Counted from the first letter of the stretch, positions 34,955 to 49,723 are shown. The stretch is 64,000 nt of DNA from Bisporella sp. PMI_857 (GCA_021307315.1 JAJSPD010000001.1:62001-126000), one strand, 5' to 3'. Made by a program: numbers and translations. Notes: generated from the sequence alone by a model not told the origin.

Positions 34955-35704
34955 TTAGATGGAAGATGGGTAAAGCATAACACGAACCGATGCGCCGAAG
35001 GATTTGGGGGGAAGATTTGTTCTGAACTGTGCTCGTACTACCCCAGAGTTGCCTTTGACATATTAGTTGCTGATTTCATGTTCCATCATTTTCACCTACC
35101 GTGTGGTCTCGTAATTTTCCCCCAGATAACTCGAATTTTCGATCCTCTGACTTCCTTGTGTGCGCGATAAACAAAGGCGACCTTCTTTCCAAGATAGAAG
35201 CTAGAAAAGGTCAATATATTACCTCCCTTTCCCAAAAATAATACGTACTTTGCTGCGTTGGTATCATCAACGCCTTCAATCTTAATCAGAGACGTTCCTG
35301 GGTTGGTGTTTCTCTTGCCACGTTGGTAGCTCAAATGGCGACCCCTAGAAAGATAACCCGTCAGCACCTCACTTCATTTCTCGAGAAGATGACATGAGTA
35401 TCGCGAGTATCGTCGATCGGTATGCTATGTGATCTGTTCCCTCCTCTTGACAGCCATTGTTCAACATTTCCAGCGAGACTTTCGGTCCTCTAAATATGAT
35501 AATACTCACTTGACATAGACTAAAAAATATTGAGGTCAGCGCCATTCTCACACATGCTTTGGATTTGAATATTCGCTGTTGCACGCTCATACGTATGCTC
35601 TCAAGCAACGCTCGCCATGGGGTATGATAATTGCAATTATATTCCTGTTCGAGGCTCTAGAATGGAAGTATTGACTTACGGCGGCTGCCAGCTTCTGAAG
35701 GCAT
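34955..35704 (-). CDS. 60S ribosomal protein L33 (eL33, L35A)
   Basis: Structural protein of the large ribosomal subunit. Exons on the minus strand: 35704-35680, 35519-35510, 35344-35249, 35200-35100, 35052-34955 (330 nt, 109 residues), the usual length. Sequence: MPSEAGSR, then [74 protein letters not shown] and a tail ending VMLYPSSI. Exon 2 is only 10 nt (TCTATGTCAA) between an AG at 35521-35520 and a GT at 35509-35508; without it the conserved LYVK is lost. Flanking introns are 160 and 165 nt, long for this window. Confidence 0.95.
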
Positions 35705-36808
35705 CTTGACTATAATCTCCCGCAATTCGAATTCGAGAGGGTTGGGCAACGACTCTTCTTTGTAGAAGACTGTTGGACTGAAATTGGTTGTCGAGATTTG
35801 GCGTTGATGTTCTTCACTATTGCAGAAATTCGTTTGTGGCCTAAGCGAGGCAAGTCCTAAGAAAAGTGGGGGACCATCAATGAGGCAGAATTTGGAAAGC
35901 GGTGAGTGCATGAGAGGAGCGGCCGCATTTACCTATGGAGCCTCAGGCTTTAGCGTTAACAGTCATTCTCTTCTACAGAGGGGTATTTGTCAAGTTTATT
36001 TATCTCGGGTTCCGATGATACCGACCTCGAATATCAAACATTTCACTCTTTTCTTTCCCCCAGTATGCAATTGATTCAAACCGTGCTGAGAATCAGTCGC
36101 AGGCAATGTGTCATATGTGGTGAAAAGAAAGTTTCTCCGGCTAGCTTCTAAACCTTCAATTGCTTACTCAAGTCGTACTTTTAAGGGCAGACCATCTCTA
36201 AACGCCGCAAATTCCGAGGTTTGGGGACATGTACAGCACCTTGCTGTTGTAATTGGGCCGCCAGTGGTTGTCTCGAACATGTAAGGTGCTTTATAATCAT
36301 CCTGGGTAGACAAGCTCTGTAAAGAGGGATTGACCTTAGATGCTCTTTAGAGTCTGGTAATGGCATTGATTTCCCTTTCATCAATTCACTATCCCGTTGA
36401 CAGTACAGTATGGTGATTCGGTGTCAACATTTTTACGCAAGAAAAATAACCCCCACCAACAAGTGACAGCCGTACCCAAATCCATCTTTTGTATTCATGT
36501 CCTCGGATATCTCTAAACATTAATCGCACCAAATCTGCCACAAACTAATGACCTGGAGGCTTCGGGTACCCGACTGAGGAAAATAAATCATATTTCATCC
36601 GGCCATCCCACCACTGAGCGAGCCCCGCAGGCGCAGGTCGCTAACCTACCTTACCTCGAAGCCTCCTTCAAAACTCAACATTTTCCGGCGGTATCAAACA
36701 TCAACCACTCTGAAAAAAAAATCCGGCTGTCGGCCTAGTCCTGTCTGTCGTTGATTCACATATCTTTTCTTCTGGTATCCTCTTCATCCGCCTGGTCAAC
36801 ACCTCACA
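35705..36808. promoter_or_regulatory. Divergent intergenic region eL33 / G6PD
   Basis: About 1.1 kb between two strongly expressed gene types. The G6PD-proximal part (about 36640-36808) is pyrimidine-rich, as is common upstream of highly expressed fungal genes. No specific site assigned. Confidence 0.45.
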
Positions 36809-38751
36809 ATGGCCGACACAGTGATCAAACCAGAAGAGCAGAGTACTGGGTGAGTGCTATCCTATCTCCGATCTACGTCACCAAGACGGCAGGAATGTCA
36901 ACATCGGGCGGTTGCATCTTGAAAACAACTTATGAGAGTCCCATATACAATCTAAAGCTGTGAAAGACTCTCATAATTGGTTGTAAACTTCCTTCGATCC
37001 TGTTAGAGCCTTGTGGAATCCGCGGGAATAAGAAAACTAATAATCAATTACCCCGCTAGGTCTATTGAGCTCAAAAATGACACTGTTATAATTGTTCTTG
37101 GAGCATCTGGTGATCTCGCAAAGAAGAAGACTGTACGTCTTCTCACCTCCACATTTTGCAACTACTGATTAGTATAGTTTCCCGCTCTCTTCGGTCTGGT
37201 ATGCTCCGTATTTCCCTACGTCAATATGTTTCACTGCCTAATCCCACGTTCATAGTATCGCAACAAGTTCCTACCCAGAGACATTAAAATCGTTGGATAT
37301 GCACGAACCAAGATGGACCATGAGGAATACATCAAGCGAGTTAAATCCTACATCAAAACCCCTACAAAGGACATGGAACAGCAGCTGAAGGAGTTCTGCG
37401 AGCTCTGCACATACGTCTCGGGTCAATATGACAAGGACGAGTCGTTCATTAATCTGAGAACGACTTTGGAAGCTATCGAGAAGGGCCGCAAGGAGCAGAA
37501 TAGAGTTTTCTATATGGCCCTGCCACCTAGTGTCTTTACCACGGTCTCTCAACACTTGAAGAAAAACTGTTATCCGAAGAGCGGAATTGCGAGAATCATC
37601 GTAAGTACTCCACCAATTTTGACACGTCGGACCCTAACTTTGGTTCTATAGGTTGAGAAGCCATTCGGAAAGGACCTGAGCAGCTCCCGAGAACTGCAAA
37701 AGGCGCTAGAGCCGAACTGGAAGGAAGAGGAGATATTCCGTATCGATCACTACCTCGGAAAGGAGATGGTGAAGAATATCTTGATCCTAAGGTTTGGTAA
37801 TGAATTTTTTGGTGCTACCTGGAATCGCAACCATATCGATAACGTACAGATAACCTTCAAAGAGCCATTTGGAACGGAAGGCCGTGGTGGATACTTTGAC
37901 GAGTTTGGTATCATTCGCGATGTTATGCAAAACCACCTGCTTCAAGTTCTCACCCTTTTGGCTATGGAACGGCCTATTTCTTTCTCTGCTGAGGACGTCC
38001 GAGATGAAAAGGTCCGAGTTTTGCGTGGCATTCCGGCAATCGAGCCTAAAAATGTCATCATCGGCCAATATGGGAAGTCTTTGGATGGGAGCAAACCATC
38101 CTATAAAGAAGATGATACTGTACCAAAGGATTCAAGATGTCCTACCTTCTGTGCAATGGTAGCTTACATCAAGAACGAACGATGGGACGGTGTGCCATTT
38201 ATTCTCAAGGCTGGTAAAGCTCTTAATGAGCAGAAGACTGAGATTCGAATTCAGTTCAAGGATGTCACATCAGGCATTTTCAAGGACATTCCACGGAATG
38301 AACTGGTTATGAGAATACAGCCCAACGAGAGTGTCTATATCAAGATGAACTCTAAGCTCCCGGGTTTGAGCATGCAAACTGTCGTTACCGAGCTCGACTT
38401 GACTTACCGCAGACGATTCTCGGATCTCAAGATTCCAGAGGCTTATGAATCGCTTATTTTGGACGCGCTTAAGGGTGATCACTCTAACTTTGTCCGTGAT
38501 GACGAGCTAGACGCAAGTTGGAGGGTATTCACCCCATTACTGCACTATCTCGATGATAACAAGGAGATTATTCCAATGGAGTATCCATACGGTCAGTCAA
38601 GATTACAGATTCTTCTAAAAGCTTACTTACTCTTCTAGGCTCTCGCGGTCCCGCAGTACTTGATGACTTCACTTCATCTTATGGATACAAGTTTAGCGAT
38701 GCCGCTGGGTACCAGTGGCCGACTACACAGACCGCCCCAAACAAGCTATAG
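36809..38751 (+). CDS. Glucose-6-phosphate 1-dehydrogenase
   Basis: Oxidises glucose-6-phosphate with NADP, first step of the oxidative pentose phosphate pathway in the cytosol. Exons 36809-36849, 37060-37132, 37178-37198, 37256-37600, 37652-38591, 38639-38751 (1533 nt, 510 residues), the normal length. Visible: nucleotide-binding GASGDLAKKK, EKPFGKD, the active-site RIDHYLGKE, and long conserved blocks (NNVQITFKEPFGTEGRGGYF type; here DNVQITFKEPFGTEG). Exon 3 is 21 nt and encodes FPALFGL. Intron 1 is 210 nt. All junctions restore conserved sequence, so the model is firm. Confidence 0.97.
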
Positions 38752-40966
38752 ATCCAAAAGAAATCTGGACAGAAATATAGAGACTAGACGCAGTTTCTCA
38801 GTCCACCCGAACTCGCGGTCTTCTCAATAATTGTTCTTATGAATGGCCTCGAGTCTTTCGACTTTGGTAATCTAACAATCAATGGGCGTTGGGTGTCTCT
38901 CGTCGGTCGTACGCTGGGCATCTTGAAAAAAGGGGTGGAGCTGGGTTGATTCTGCAAGATCAGTATATACAACAGAATGAAGACCATTATGAATCTGCAT
39001 ATGAGGCTTCGCTCCCTAGCCTATTTGAATTTAGCGCGCCATGATGCTTAGCCCTAGCCTCAAGACTGAACGTAGCACCGAGCACCCACTTCATAATGCC
39101 CAAGCCACTATGAGGATGTCGTCTTTGTTAAGTCTTATATTAGTTCCTCCGTTATCACTTGAAGCTCGCCTATGATAGCAACCCCTGGCGTGTTAAAATA
39201 GTGAATTCCAGTTCTAGATGAGCAATTTAACGGATATCTAGATCTTCGATTTGATTCAGAAAAAAAGCCATGTATTCTATATGTAATTATGGAGAGGGTT
39301 ATGGATGGGAGAGATTCATTTAGCCTTCCATCATGTTGAAGACACTACTACGCTTGTTGCCGTGTTTTGGGGAAGGCATTGAGCCGTAACTGTCCAAGGA
39401 CTGTCCCGGTCCCCAAATGGTGGTGCTCTTCAAGTTTGCAAACTCGATTTTGACGTCTTGATATTATGCAGGGAGCCCTACTTTCTTTGGGTTGGTTGAG
39501 GGAGTTTTCAGAATAGATCAGAAATTTAAAGCTATTAGAAAACATTGTTCGTCCGACCCTCTACAAAATGAGCCGTGGCTTCCCTAGAAGTATGCTAGTA
39601 CCCGAGGACGTACACCACCAATGAACCCATGAGACGGGGGTTGTATTATGCATTGACCATGCTTCCTCCCCGTTGAAGTACTCAAAATCCGTATTCACGA
39701 CGCCTAGGTCGGTGACCCCGGGTGAAAAGGTAGAGAGCATTGAGATAAGTCTCTCCAACTTTCTGTTTTGGGGTATTTCTACGTCATCAAGATACTTTTG
39801 CATTCTAGGATGAACGGACGAAGTATCCAAGTCAAGTCGAAGAAAACGTGGTAGGACCCTCTAGTGTTCTATTTTGGGGGGTCAAACCACTAGCCGCAGT
39901 GGCTGTGTGAGCCACTCAAGGGTTCAACCGATCGTTTAACGGCAAACAATAAACGACGATGCTGATTCAGAGGAAAGGCGTGCGGATCTGCTTTTACGGG
40001 GGGGGGTTTTGGAGGGGGAAACACGAGATACGAGCGTGGCCAGCAGGAACAGCGGTTGTAAATGAATTCTTTGGGGGATCTGTCCGTTATGCTGGCACTG
40101 GGAGCAGATCTTGCTTGTTGATAAGGCTACACAAGATATCGTCTAGATCTGCCCACCGCTGTGGCTCTAGAGTTCACCGCCTACTTTTTCGGTTCTGATA
40201 CGTACAAGTATGTGGAAACGTATTGATACCTGAGCGCATTGCTAGGATTCTCATATCTTGTGAATAGAATGATAATTGAAGTTGCTATATTTTTTTATGA
40301 TCTCAATGCAAAACTTGACTTGTGAACCTGCAAAAGTCCAACAATTAATCCACGTCACTGTCCCTCACCAAATTTATAAGGACCGGCAGTAATGGTCAAG
40401 GGTGTGTCAATAGCTGCCCCCGCCAAGCTAGCTGATTGAAAGAATGACGGCAGGAACAAGCCCCCCCGCCCCGTCTCTCCCACTCACCACCACCAGGCTG
40501 GCCCCCTCCCCCCTGAGGCCTAAAAACCAGCACAACAGCTCAACACTGGAACTCCAGCATGCGTGAGTGAAACAACCGGGCCTGGTCAACTTCCGCGCCC
40601 TAGTTCGTTCTGCCAACCTGTCCTGTCCTGTCCGCTCTCTTGTCCTGCTCCTAACCCTGTACAATACTCACTACTGTACAGAGTACCTGCTCCCCCCCAA
40701 CACACCCCCTGTCTATTTACTTACTCAACTGCAAACACACCAGGAATACAAGAACCCCTTCCCCCTCCATACTACAGCTCTACTCTCCTCTATCCTACTC
40801 AACTTAACCCAACTCTGCCCTTTCTTCGCACATTCCTACTCATACTCATACCTCCCACACATATTACAAGGCGTTCATCAACCACTCTCGTTAAACGCAA
40901 ATCCATACACACTCTAATCTTCTCCACCGCCTCTACCAATTCTTTACATCTTCAAAGGTAGAAGCA
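38752..40966. other. Intergenic between G6PD and GFA1
   Basis: About 2.2 kb. The distal part (38.8-40.3 kb) has no supportable gene and includes a G9 run at 39998-40006. The last 400 bases are the pyrimidine-rich leader described separately. Confidence 0.5.
40571..40966 (+). promoter_or_regulatory. Pyrimidine-rich, ATG-free leader of GFA1
   Basis: The 396 bases before the GFA1 start are strongly C/T-rich with few G and, by my reading, contain no ATG on the plus strand. A 3-codon uORF-like ATGCGTGAGTGA lies just before it at 40559-40570. This fits a long 5' UTR; the transcription start cannot be placed from sequence. Confidence 0.6.
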
Positions 40967-43253
<2,287 letters not shown>

Positions 43254-44339
43254 AGACTTGGCGCACGGCAATTTTCCACGAGCGCTGGGCACTTGTTTAT
43301 TATTATTGTTAAATTAGCGATTGGGCCAAAAATGGAAATCATTGGAATGAACGGGCATGAAATGATATGTTTGTGCGTTGCTTTTTTTCGTCTAGAAAAT
43401 TCACTGGTTTCTGGAGCGGCCACTGCATTTTGCTACAGTGTAATTCTAGAGCGGAATACAGAAAAGTTTACTATTGAACAAAACCTCGACCTACTTATAT
43501 ATGAGACTTTCGTGATAACAGGAGAAATTATGATACGGAGCGTGATACATATAACGCGGTGGAGGCCACTTCCCGAGACATTCTTCCTAGGTATCCTCAA
43601 TTGCGAGCAGGTCCTATGACCTATTTTCCAACTACAGGTTTGTTGGTGTCGCTAGGTTGGGGTTTGAGCAGATCCCCAGAAACAATGTCCCATGTCGACA
43701 TTTGACTTGCTAGGGACCTCATTTGAATATAATAAAAGAAATGCTGAGGCACAGGCAGAGAAAACTAGGCAAGGACGGTTAAAAATAATAAATATGGTCT
43801 TATTGATTTGCATTTATATCTGCTCTCATGACAATACCCACTCCGCACGACGAGGCATTAGCTTCTCTGTCTCTTCCAGCTAGCTAGCTCACCCATATCT
43901 ATACAAGCGTCCAAAAACGTCATAAAAGTGCTTCTGCGCTTGTCCGGTGCAAAGGTATCCCGCCTTTCATACAAAAATTCAGAAAAACCTCCCCCTCTTC
44001 CAATCATACTATCACCCCTGTAGGTATAGTCTGTCTTCCAAGGCATAGAAACCGATTCTAGGTGTCAAGCATCAATGGGATCGAATATGAATCAGCAGCG
44101 AACCTGAGTTTTTTTTTCCAAGGGAAGTTGTAAAAATCGATGCTCGCTCGCTCGGATGACTAGACTCCTTGTAACGCCATACGCCAGACGGCCGCTATAG
44201 AAGACGAATATCATAATATAGGGCACAAATACGAAAAGTGCGCCGAGCCTAGGGAATATGACGAGCGGAAGGGCGAATTTTGTGACCAGAAACATGCATG
44301 GAGACAGGTTTGGGTATCAACTTCTTCACTTCCAGCCGT
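43254..44339. other. Intergenic, convergent ends of GFA1 and the BAH-PHD gene
   Basis: About 1.1 kb. A minus-strand frame at 44092-44295 encodes a hydrophobic 67-residue peptide but has no family support. Otherwise presumed 3' UTRs. Confidence 0.5.
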
Positions 44340-45541
44340 TTATTCCAATAGGGATCCGCACTTCAAGCAAGCTATTCTCTCCTCCCAGGGCTGGAGGGCT
44401 ATCACATCTTTCCTCAGATCCGTTATTTCCACTGTCGTCGAGCTACCATTCGCCTTGATCTTGGCTGAAAATTTCCCCTTCCATATCTTGCCCTTTGATT
44501 TTCGTCCAGGTTTTGATGTACCGTTCGTTTCACCATTTTCCTGCAGTCGGTTGTATGTCTTCGTTAAAACATCGTCAATGATACACTCCTCGTGAAGCCA
44601 AACTTTACAGGAAGGATTGTCGCAAATCTCCATGGCAACTTCCGGGTTGAAATGGCCATTGCATATGCAATGCTCTCGTATTTGCTGAGACAATTATTAG
44701 TAGAGGTTGTCTAAATGAAGTATGCTTCTTACCGATAACTCCCCTGTTGCCCTATTGAATGTTTGTCGCCAGTAGAGCTTTGAGGTGAGCTGGTCGTCTT
44801 CCTCACCCCAGTGAACAACATCTGCTTTCCCTGCAAACGTCAATACGTCCAGCACGTCCAGCCAGTTCGAGGCAATCAATTCATGAGTTCCATGATACTT
44901 TCGCTGTCCAGAATCTAGATTGACTTGATCTGGAGCTCTTTTCAACGGTGCAGGTAGCTCTTTCGCCCACCACATCCACGCCACCTAGAGTTTGTATTAA
45001 CACGCGTTGAATCAACAAGTGCGAATAATCTTACCAGTGCGTACACATTTTGTGCATTTAGGGCCCTAACCTGCAAGATCCTCGCCACTCCAAAATCCTT
45101 ATCATTTTCTCTTCCCGTGTTAGGCGTATCTGGCAACCTAACATACACAAAATGGTCATGCTTATAGGTATCGCCTTGAACTATGCAGCTTGTCAGGAAG
45201 CCTCTCCGTATGAAATGGGCACACTTACTGATAAAATTATTGTATTTCTTCATACTGTTCCATTCCTGAAACGGCTCAACTGAAAAATACTGGTCAAGCT
45301 CACCAGGCTCTGCCCCTTTGGCCAGGAAAGGCGATACCAGGAACTCAGCATGTTTTGCAAGCTCTTCCTCCTTCTTGGACTGTTTGTGCTTTGAATCAAG
45401 TGTGGGGTAATGGACGGTGAAGCCGACCTTGGTGGAATTGATTTCTGCAGGAGTAGCAGAGCGTGAAGCTGGCGTTTCTGAGCTCTTTACACGCTTTACT
45501 AGAGAGTCTTCGGCGCTGCTGAGACCATGTTTGGGTGCCAT
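44340..45541 (-). CDS. BAH-PHD domain protein (chromatin reader)
   Basis: Exons on the minus strand: 45541-45229, 45180-45035, 44984-44733, 44684-44340 (1056 nt, 351 residues). After a short charged N-terminus, a BAH domain spans about 85-235 (GDTYKHDHFVYVRL, GVARILQVRAL, VAWMWWAKELP, HGTHELIASNWLDVLDV, LYWRQTFNRATGEL). It runs straight into a C4HC3 PHD finger whose eight ligands are visible: CIC, CDNPSC, HEEC and, after an insert of about 65 basic residues, CLKC near the C-terminus. The arrangement resembles plant EBS/SHL and the Neurospora H3K27me3 effector EPR-1; equivalence to EPR-1 is inference, as fungi have several BAH-PHD proteins. Start at the ATG opening MAPKHGLSSAEDS. Confidence 0.88.
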
Positions 45542-46348
45542 GGTCGCGACGAGCGTGATCTGTGGCGTAGCACCGATGACAGTTGCTCTCAGAGTAGTAG
45601 AAGAAATGGCCAGGAATGAGAGCGCGAGCTATATCGCGTCGCCTCGTAATCACCTGCTGCCGGGCACTCAAATGCAGTTGGTTGCCTAAGCAGATCGAAG
45701 GGTGACTGCTTGTTGAGTTGTCGCAAAGTAGGAGAGAGAGCAGCGGAGATTGAGCTTACTCGGCAATGGAAAGGAGGAAGGGGAAACCTCTGTCACGTCA
45801 GGCGCTTATGTCGAATTATAGCCTGAATAAAGTCAATGAGCCATGAGGAGGAGGTTTTGGAGGCTTCTAGGGGATGCAAGAAGCAATCTATTGTGCTCCA
45901 TTCTCACAATCGGGTTGTCAGTCGCGTTTATGATACCTGAGGCACAACACCCCAAGACATCCCTGCTGGAGCAAGCTTGGGGTGGCTGGGGATTAAGAAA
46001 TTCGAGACTGTGCGGCCATGACAACGCCAGCATTGAAATCCTTCTTATTAGCTGTATTATTATCTGGGAACATGTTTGACAGGAGAGTTTCTTGCCACAA
46101 CGTGCCTTGAAACAGCTACAAAGCAAGATGACAACCTTTGATTTGTTATTCTAATGGAGGTGGAAGTAGACTAGCAGGACGTAGTCTATTTGCTAGACGT
46201 AGAAAGGAAAAGAGAAAAAACAACGCAAAGTATGGTATCGAACGATCCTCCAAACTCCCAGCCCATTAAAGGCAACCACGTACGTCGATTTATCCAGACC
46301 CTTCGTCCCTGCCGAGCACAAAAAAGTCCGCAACCTCATATCAAGCAA
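45542..46348. other. Intergenic between the BAH-PHD gene and the DUF3602 gene
   Basis: About 800 bases with the BAH-PHD promoter and the DUF3602 3' flank. Nothing else recognised. Confidence 0.5.
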
Positions 46349-46873
46349 TCAAGACGTGGTGGTAGGAGGGGTGGTAGTTGTCTCCTCTTTCTTCTTCTTG
46401 AAGAGTTTGTTCTTCAGCTTGTCGGCCAAGCCTTCATACTTCTTTGGAGCCGGAGCACTTGGAATGTGGACGTTGCCGCCGCCACCGCGTCCAGTATGGA
46501 AGGTTTGGTCTTCGCTGCTGGGTCGCAAGGCTTGCTCGGGGATAGTGAGGTCGTCGTTGCGCTTAGTAGCAGCAACCTTGGGGGATCCGATATTGGCTAC
46601 TCCTCCACGACCAGTGCTGAATGCTCCGTCGCCATGATCGCCAGGTGCTCCGGTACGGACGATTTCACCGTCAACATACCTGTGTAAATATTAGACACAT
46701 TCTTAACCACTAAGGTCACTCTCATGATTGCATACTTGGTATGATCAACTCCGATGTTTCCGGCTCCTGTAAGATAGATGTCAGTCTCGACTTTATTGCA
46801 TATCGTATGAGTTCGGTGTCTGACCTCCACGTCCATGACTAACTTCAGGTTCTGCATCCTTTTCGGATCCCAT
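46349..46873 (-). CDS. DUF3602 (Par32-like) protein with GRGGxGN repeats
   Basis: Exons on the minus strand: 46873-46825, 46766-46736, 46679-46349 (411 nt, 136 residues). Three copies of the family signature are seen: GRGGAGNIG near residue 16, GRGGVANIG near 52 and GRGGGGNVH near 92. The first signature is split by an intron. The C-terminus is very basic (KLKNKLFKKKKEE) followed by TTTTPPTTTS. The yeast member Par32 is phosphorylated under TORC1 inhibition and represses ammonium transporters; applying that here is inference. No membrane segment. Exon 2 is 31 nt. Confidence 0.85.
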
Positions 46874-48305
46874 GGTGATCTTGATATATGGTATTAATCT
46901 TGGGTTATTTGAACTTGTTAGAAGGCGGCGGTCTCAAAATTCTGGGTGTGGTTGTCAGAAAGAAGAGATGTGTGTTGGAGAAGAGATGTAATTATGCGAG
47001 TCGGGCTGGGTGAATATGGTGTGCTTCTTTAAAGAGATACCTTTGACTTGGCTATCCAGCGGGAATATCACCCCAGCCTTGTCCCCAATAATTTTGCTTG
47101 TAGAGTCGTAGTTCAGCGAGATATGCTTGATGATTGGTACGTACCTAACCGGTGGCTGAATCGAATGGGGGTTGTGGAGAGTAGTTGTGACAGCTTATGT
47201 TGTGTCAAAAGAAGCAACAAGTCAAACCACTTTGGCGAGTCGATGTGACCTGACGTGCTCAGGGTTGAGTTGTATTGTATTTGCCGTAAGGTTTATTGGC
47301 ACCTGGCAGAACCCTCCAGCAGATGTAACATCGCCTATCGAATCGTTTAGCAAGGCCATCGCAACATTTTGCAATGCAATGCAATTATTGACGACTGGCC
47401 GGTACCTCGACGCATCGCATCAGGCTATGACGCAACCAGATCTCCCTACCTGCATTTGGGTATCATTATCGCAGGTAAACATCAGGGACAAAACCTAATA
47501 TCATTTAAGTAGATGCAGATGAGGGCGATGCTTGCCGCTGATTTGCTGCTTCAAAAAGCTCTGTCATTGTCTTCTGATAAGAGCAAACGACCCCTCCATC
47601 CTTATCTCGATACATCTCGCCTATTAAAATTCTATACCAGAGCAACGCAGACTAACAGAAACAGAACCCAGGAGATACTTATCTGACTCGCTACCGGAAG
47701 TAGTCCTGGGATGCAGGCCCAGAATTTTTAGCACCGGAACGCTTGAAACCAGACTACCTAGATTGTCAGGCATTTACAGTCCCGTGAACATCCCGAATAT
47801 CTCTAGATCCGTCCCATGATGTAATTCTTGCGGCTCCCGCTAGGCGAGCGGAGTAACAGCCAGCTTCGCGGAATTCACGAGTCACGACGTACAGCCCCCT
47901 CAACGGAAAGCCAAGACGACACAAGATCCAGTAATAGAGAATGTGGGACGGCAAGATGCAGATTTTTGTTGCACGTCTGAGTCCTGGACGGACTGCTGCG
48001 GTGTAACCGCTTCTAAACAATTATAGTAAAGCCAGTTTTTCTTGAGGGGCCTCCCGCCCTTCCGCTCCTCTCCTCAAGCCACGGATGACACTTCATAATC
48101 TGGTGCAATTGTGTAGAGCAAATGCAATTTGTACAAGTTCAGGTATCAATATTGATAATTACCAAACTTAGCTAATGCATGACAGGCTCGCCTTTCAGCG
48201 CCTTGTCATTAGTTGTTTCGAAACTCAGGTTTTCACAAACTCTGGTCTTGCTTGACGTGCGTCCCATCTATCATGGTTCATCCTTTCTATGTAAGGAAGA
48301 AATGT
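46874..48305. other. Intergenic between the DUF3602 gene and the phosphate carrier
   Basis: About 1.4 kb, containing the DUF3602 promoter. Short frames only; no RNA gene or repeat recognised. Confidence 0.5.
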
Positions 48306-49723
48306 TTAACTCTTCTGAGCCGGTGGAGCAGCACCTCCAGTTGTAGGAAATCCCATGAAAATCTTGAAGTAGTCATATATCATCCATTGAAGACCCGTTA
48401 ACGTGCCTATACAACAGTGTTGGAATTAGCTTGCTCCTAATACTGAATGACTGGGGTAAAAGTTTGTGATGTGTGTGGCTCGAAGTCCATATCAGCTTGT
48501 TCTTCGAGCTGCGTTGTGAAGTATAGAAGCATGGGTCTGGATATTGTGTGTACCTACCAATCATGACGATTCTGACTGGAAGGCCATTCCATAGGCCCCC
48601 AAATCCGATATCTTTGTAAATACGTCCCATCGCAGCTCCAAATGCTTCGCCCGGCTGACGATTGGCATTTAGTTTAGATACCTGAGGGATATTCAGCCTA
48701 CGACTCCGGACTCAATATGTGTCAAAACCCACCATGACATCAGCAGGATGAGAAACAACAGCGCAAAGAATTCCAGCCAAGTATCCACCAGTAAAGGACA
48801 CTCCGGTTTGTGCCGCCTTGCTATAATCGGATTTTTGTCCTGGCAGGCGCTCATAAATCATTTCCACAATGGTCTCAAAAGATGCAAATTTCATCATTGT
48901 GTATGGAATTTGGCGGCCCCAGAGCGGATACAGCCCTTTGTACAGGCCACCAAATCCTTCCTTACCAGTAATCATGCTAATACCATTGAACGTGCCCGTT
49001 GCGAAGGGTGGTATCGTCGTTTGCATTCGCACTTTAACAGCCTCGAATGGACAAAGGGCTACATCAGCAATGGCTTCCGCAGATGCTGAAGCAGCAAGAT
49101 AAAGACCGGTCTTGTACTTGGCGGCATTCTCAGCACCAACAAGGTCAGAATACCACTTTTTGAAGAACTCATATCCTCCATATTTAAAGGCGCCTTGGGC
49201 GGAGTAGCCAAAGAAAGTGGGACTCCATCCTGTATAAATTCCTCTGAAGCCCTCAGCTCGGCCAATCTTCCCCCAGGCCTGGAAGTTCCCTGTGTATAGC
49301 TTAGAATCTACCTGTCGACGGCATTTTACTAAATCGAGAGGTGTGACAGCAAGGTGTGTAAGACCCTATCGAGCAATGCAGTTAGATCCTGAATAACTTT
49401 CATGGCACCTGCGGACTTACGCAGGCAAGGAGACCCCCAACCGTGCAAGCAGCATAATATTTGGCAGAGTAGAGTTCGATGTTCCCGGTCTTCCCCCTGG
49501 CAGCTGCGCTAGCTTTCTCGAACTCTTTGGTTGCCTCGGCGCTCAGAGCGCTGGCTTTATTCTTCGCATCATCCACGACGGACCATGCAGCGTAAGGACT
49601 TATGGTTCGTGGTTGGGAGGAGGGACTCCGAGGTGGTGCTACTTGTTGAGCAGGTCTCCATCCCAATACCTTTGGATGAAACACATCGTGAAGGGTATCC
49701 TGAGTAGGAAATAGAAGAGGCAT
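48306..49723 (-). CDS. Mitochondrial phosphate carrier (Mir1/PiC type)
   Basis: Imports inorganic phosphate into the matrix for ATP synthesis. Exons on the minus strand: 49723-49421, 49365-48733, 48681-48558, 48406-48306 (1161 nt, 386 residues). The frame extends to a GTG at 49732; the ATG at 49723 is preferred. About 75 N-terminal residues are Pro/Ser/Ala-rich and not part of the carrier. Three mitochondrial carrier repeats follow, with signatures [20 protein letters not shown] and [30 protein letters not shown] and [20 protein letters not shown] are typical of phosphate carriers. The third repeat has Val in place of the basic residue of PxDxxK, as is usual for this subfamily. Divergent from the CBS-domain gene. 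Confidence 0.94.

Noticed and set aside
34598..35170. Plus-strand 190-codon frame
   Set aside because: Its 3' half lies antisense to exons 4-5 of eL33, whose model is strongly supported; no domain or splice structure of its own.
35520..35679. snoRNA within eL33 intron 1
   Set aside because: A CTGA-like D box is present but no convincing C box (RTGATGA) or terminal stem.
40563..40961. 132-codon plus-strand frame upstream of GFA1
   Set aside because: It has no ATG, is built of Thr/Pro/Leu/Ser from a CT-rich leader, and ends just before the GFA1 start; it is 5' UTR.
44092..44295. Hydrophobic 67-codon minus-strand frame that could be a small membrane protein
   Set aside because: No family resemblance, no clear start context, and located in the expected 3' UTR of the BAH-PHD gene.
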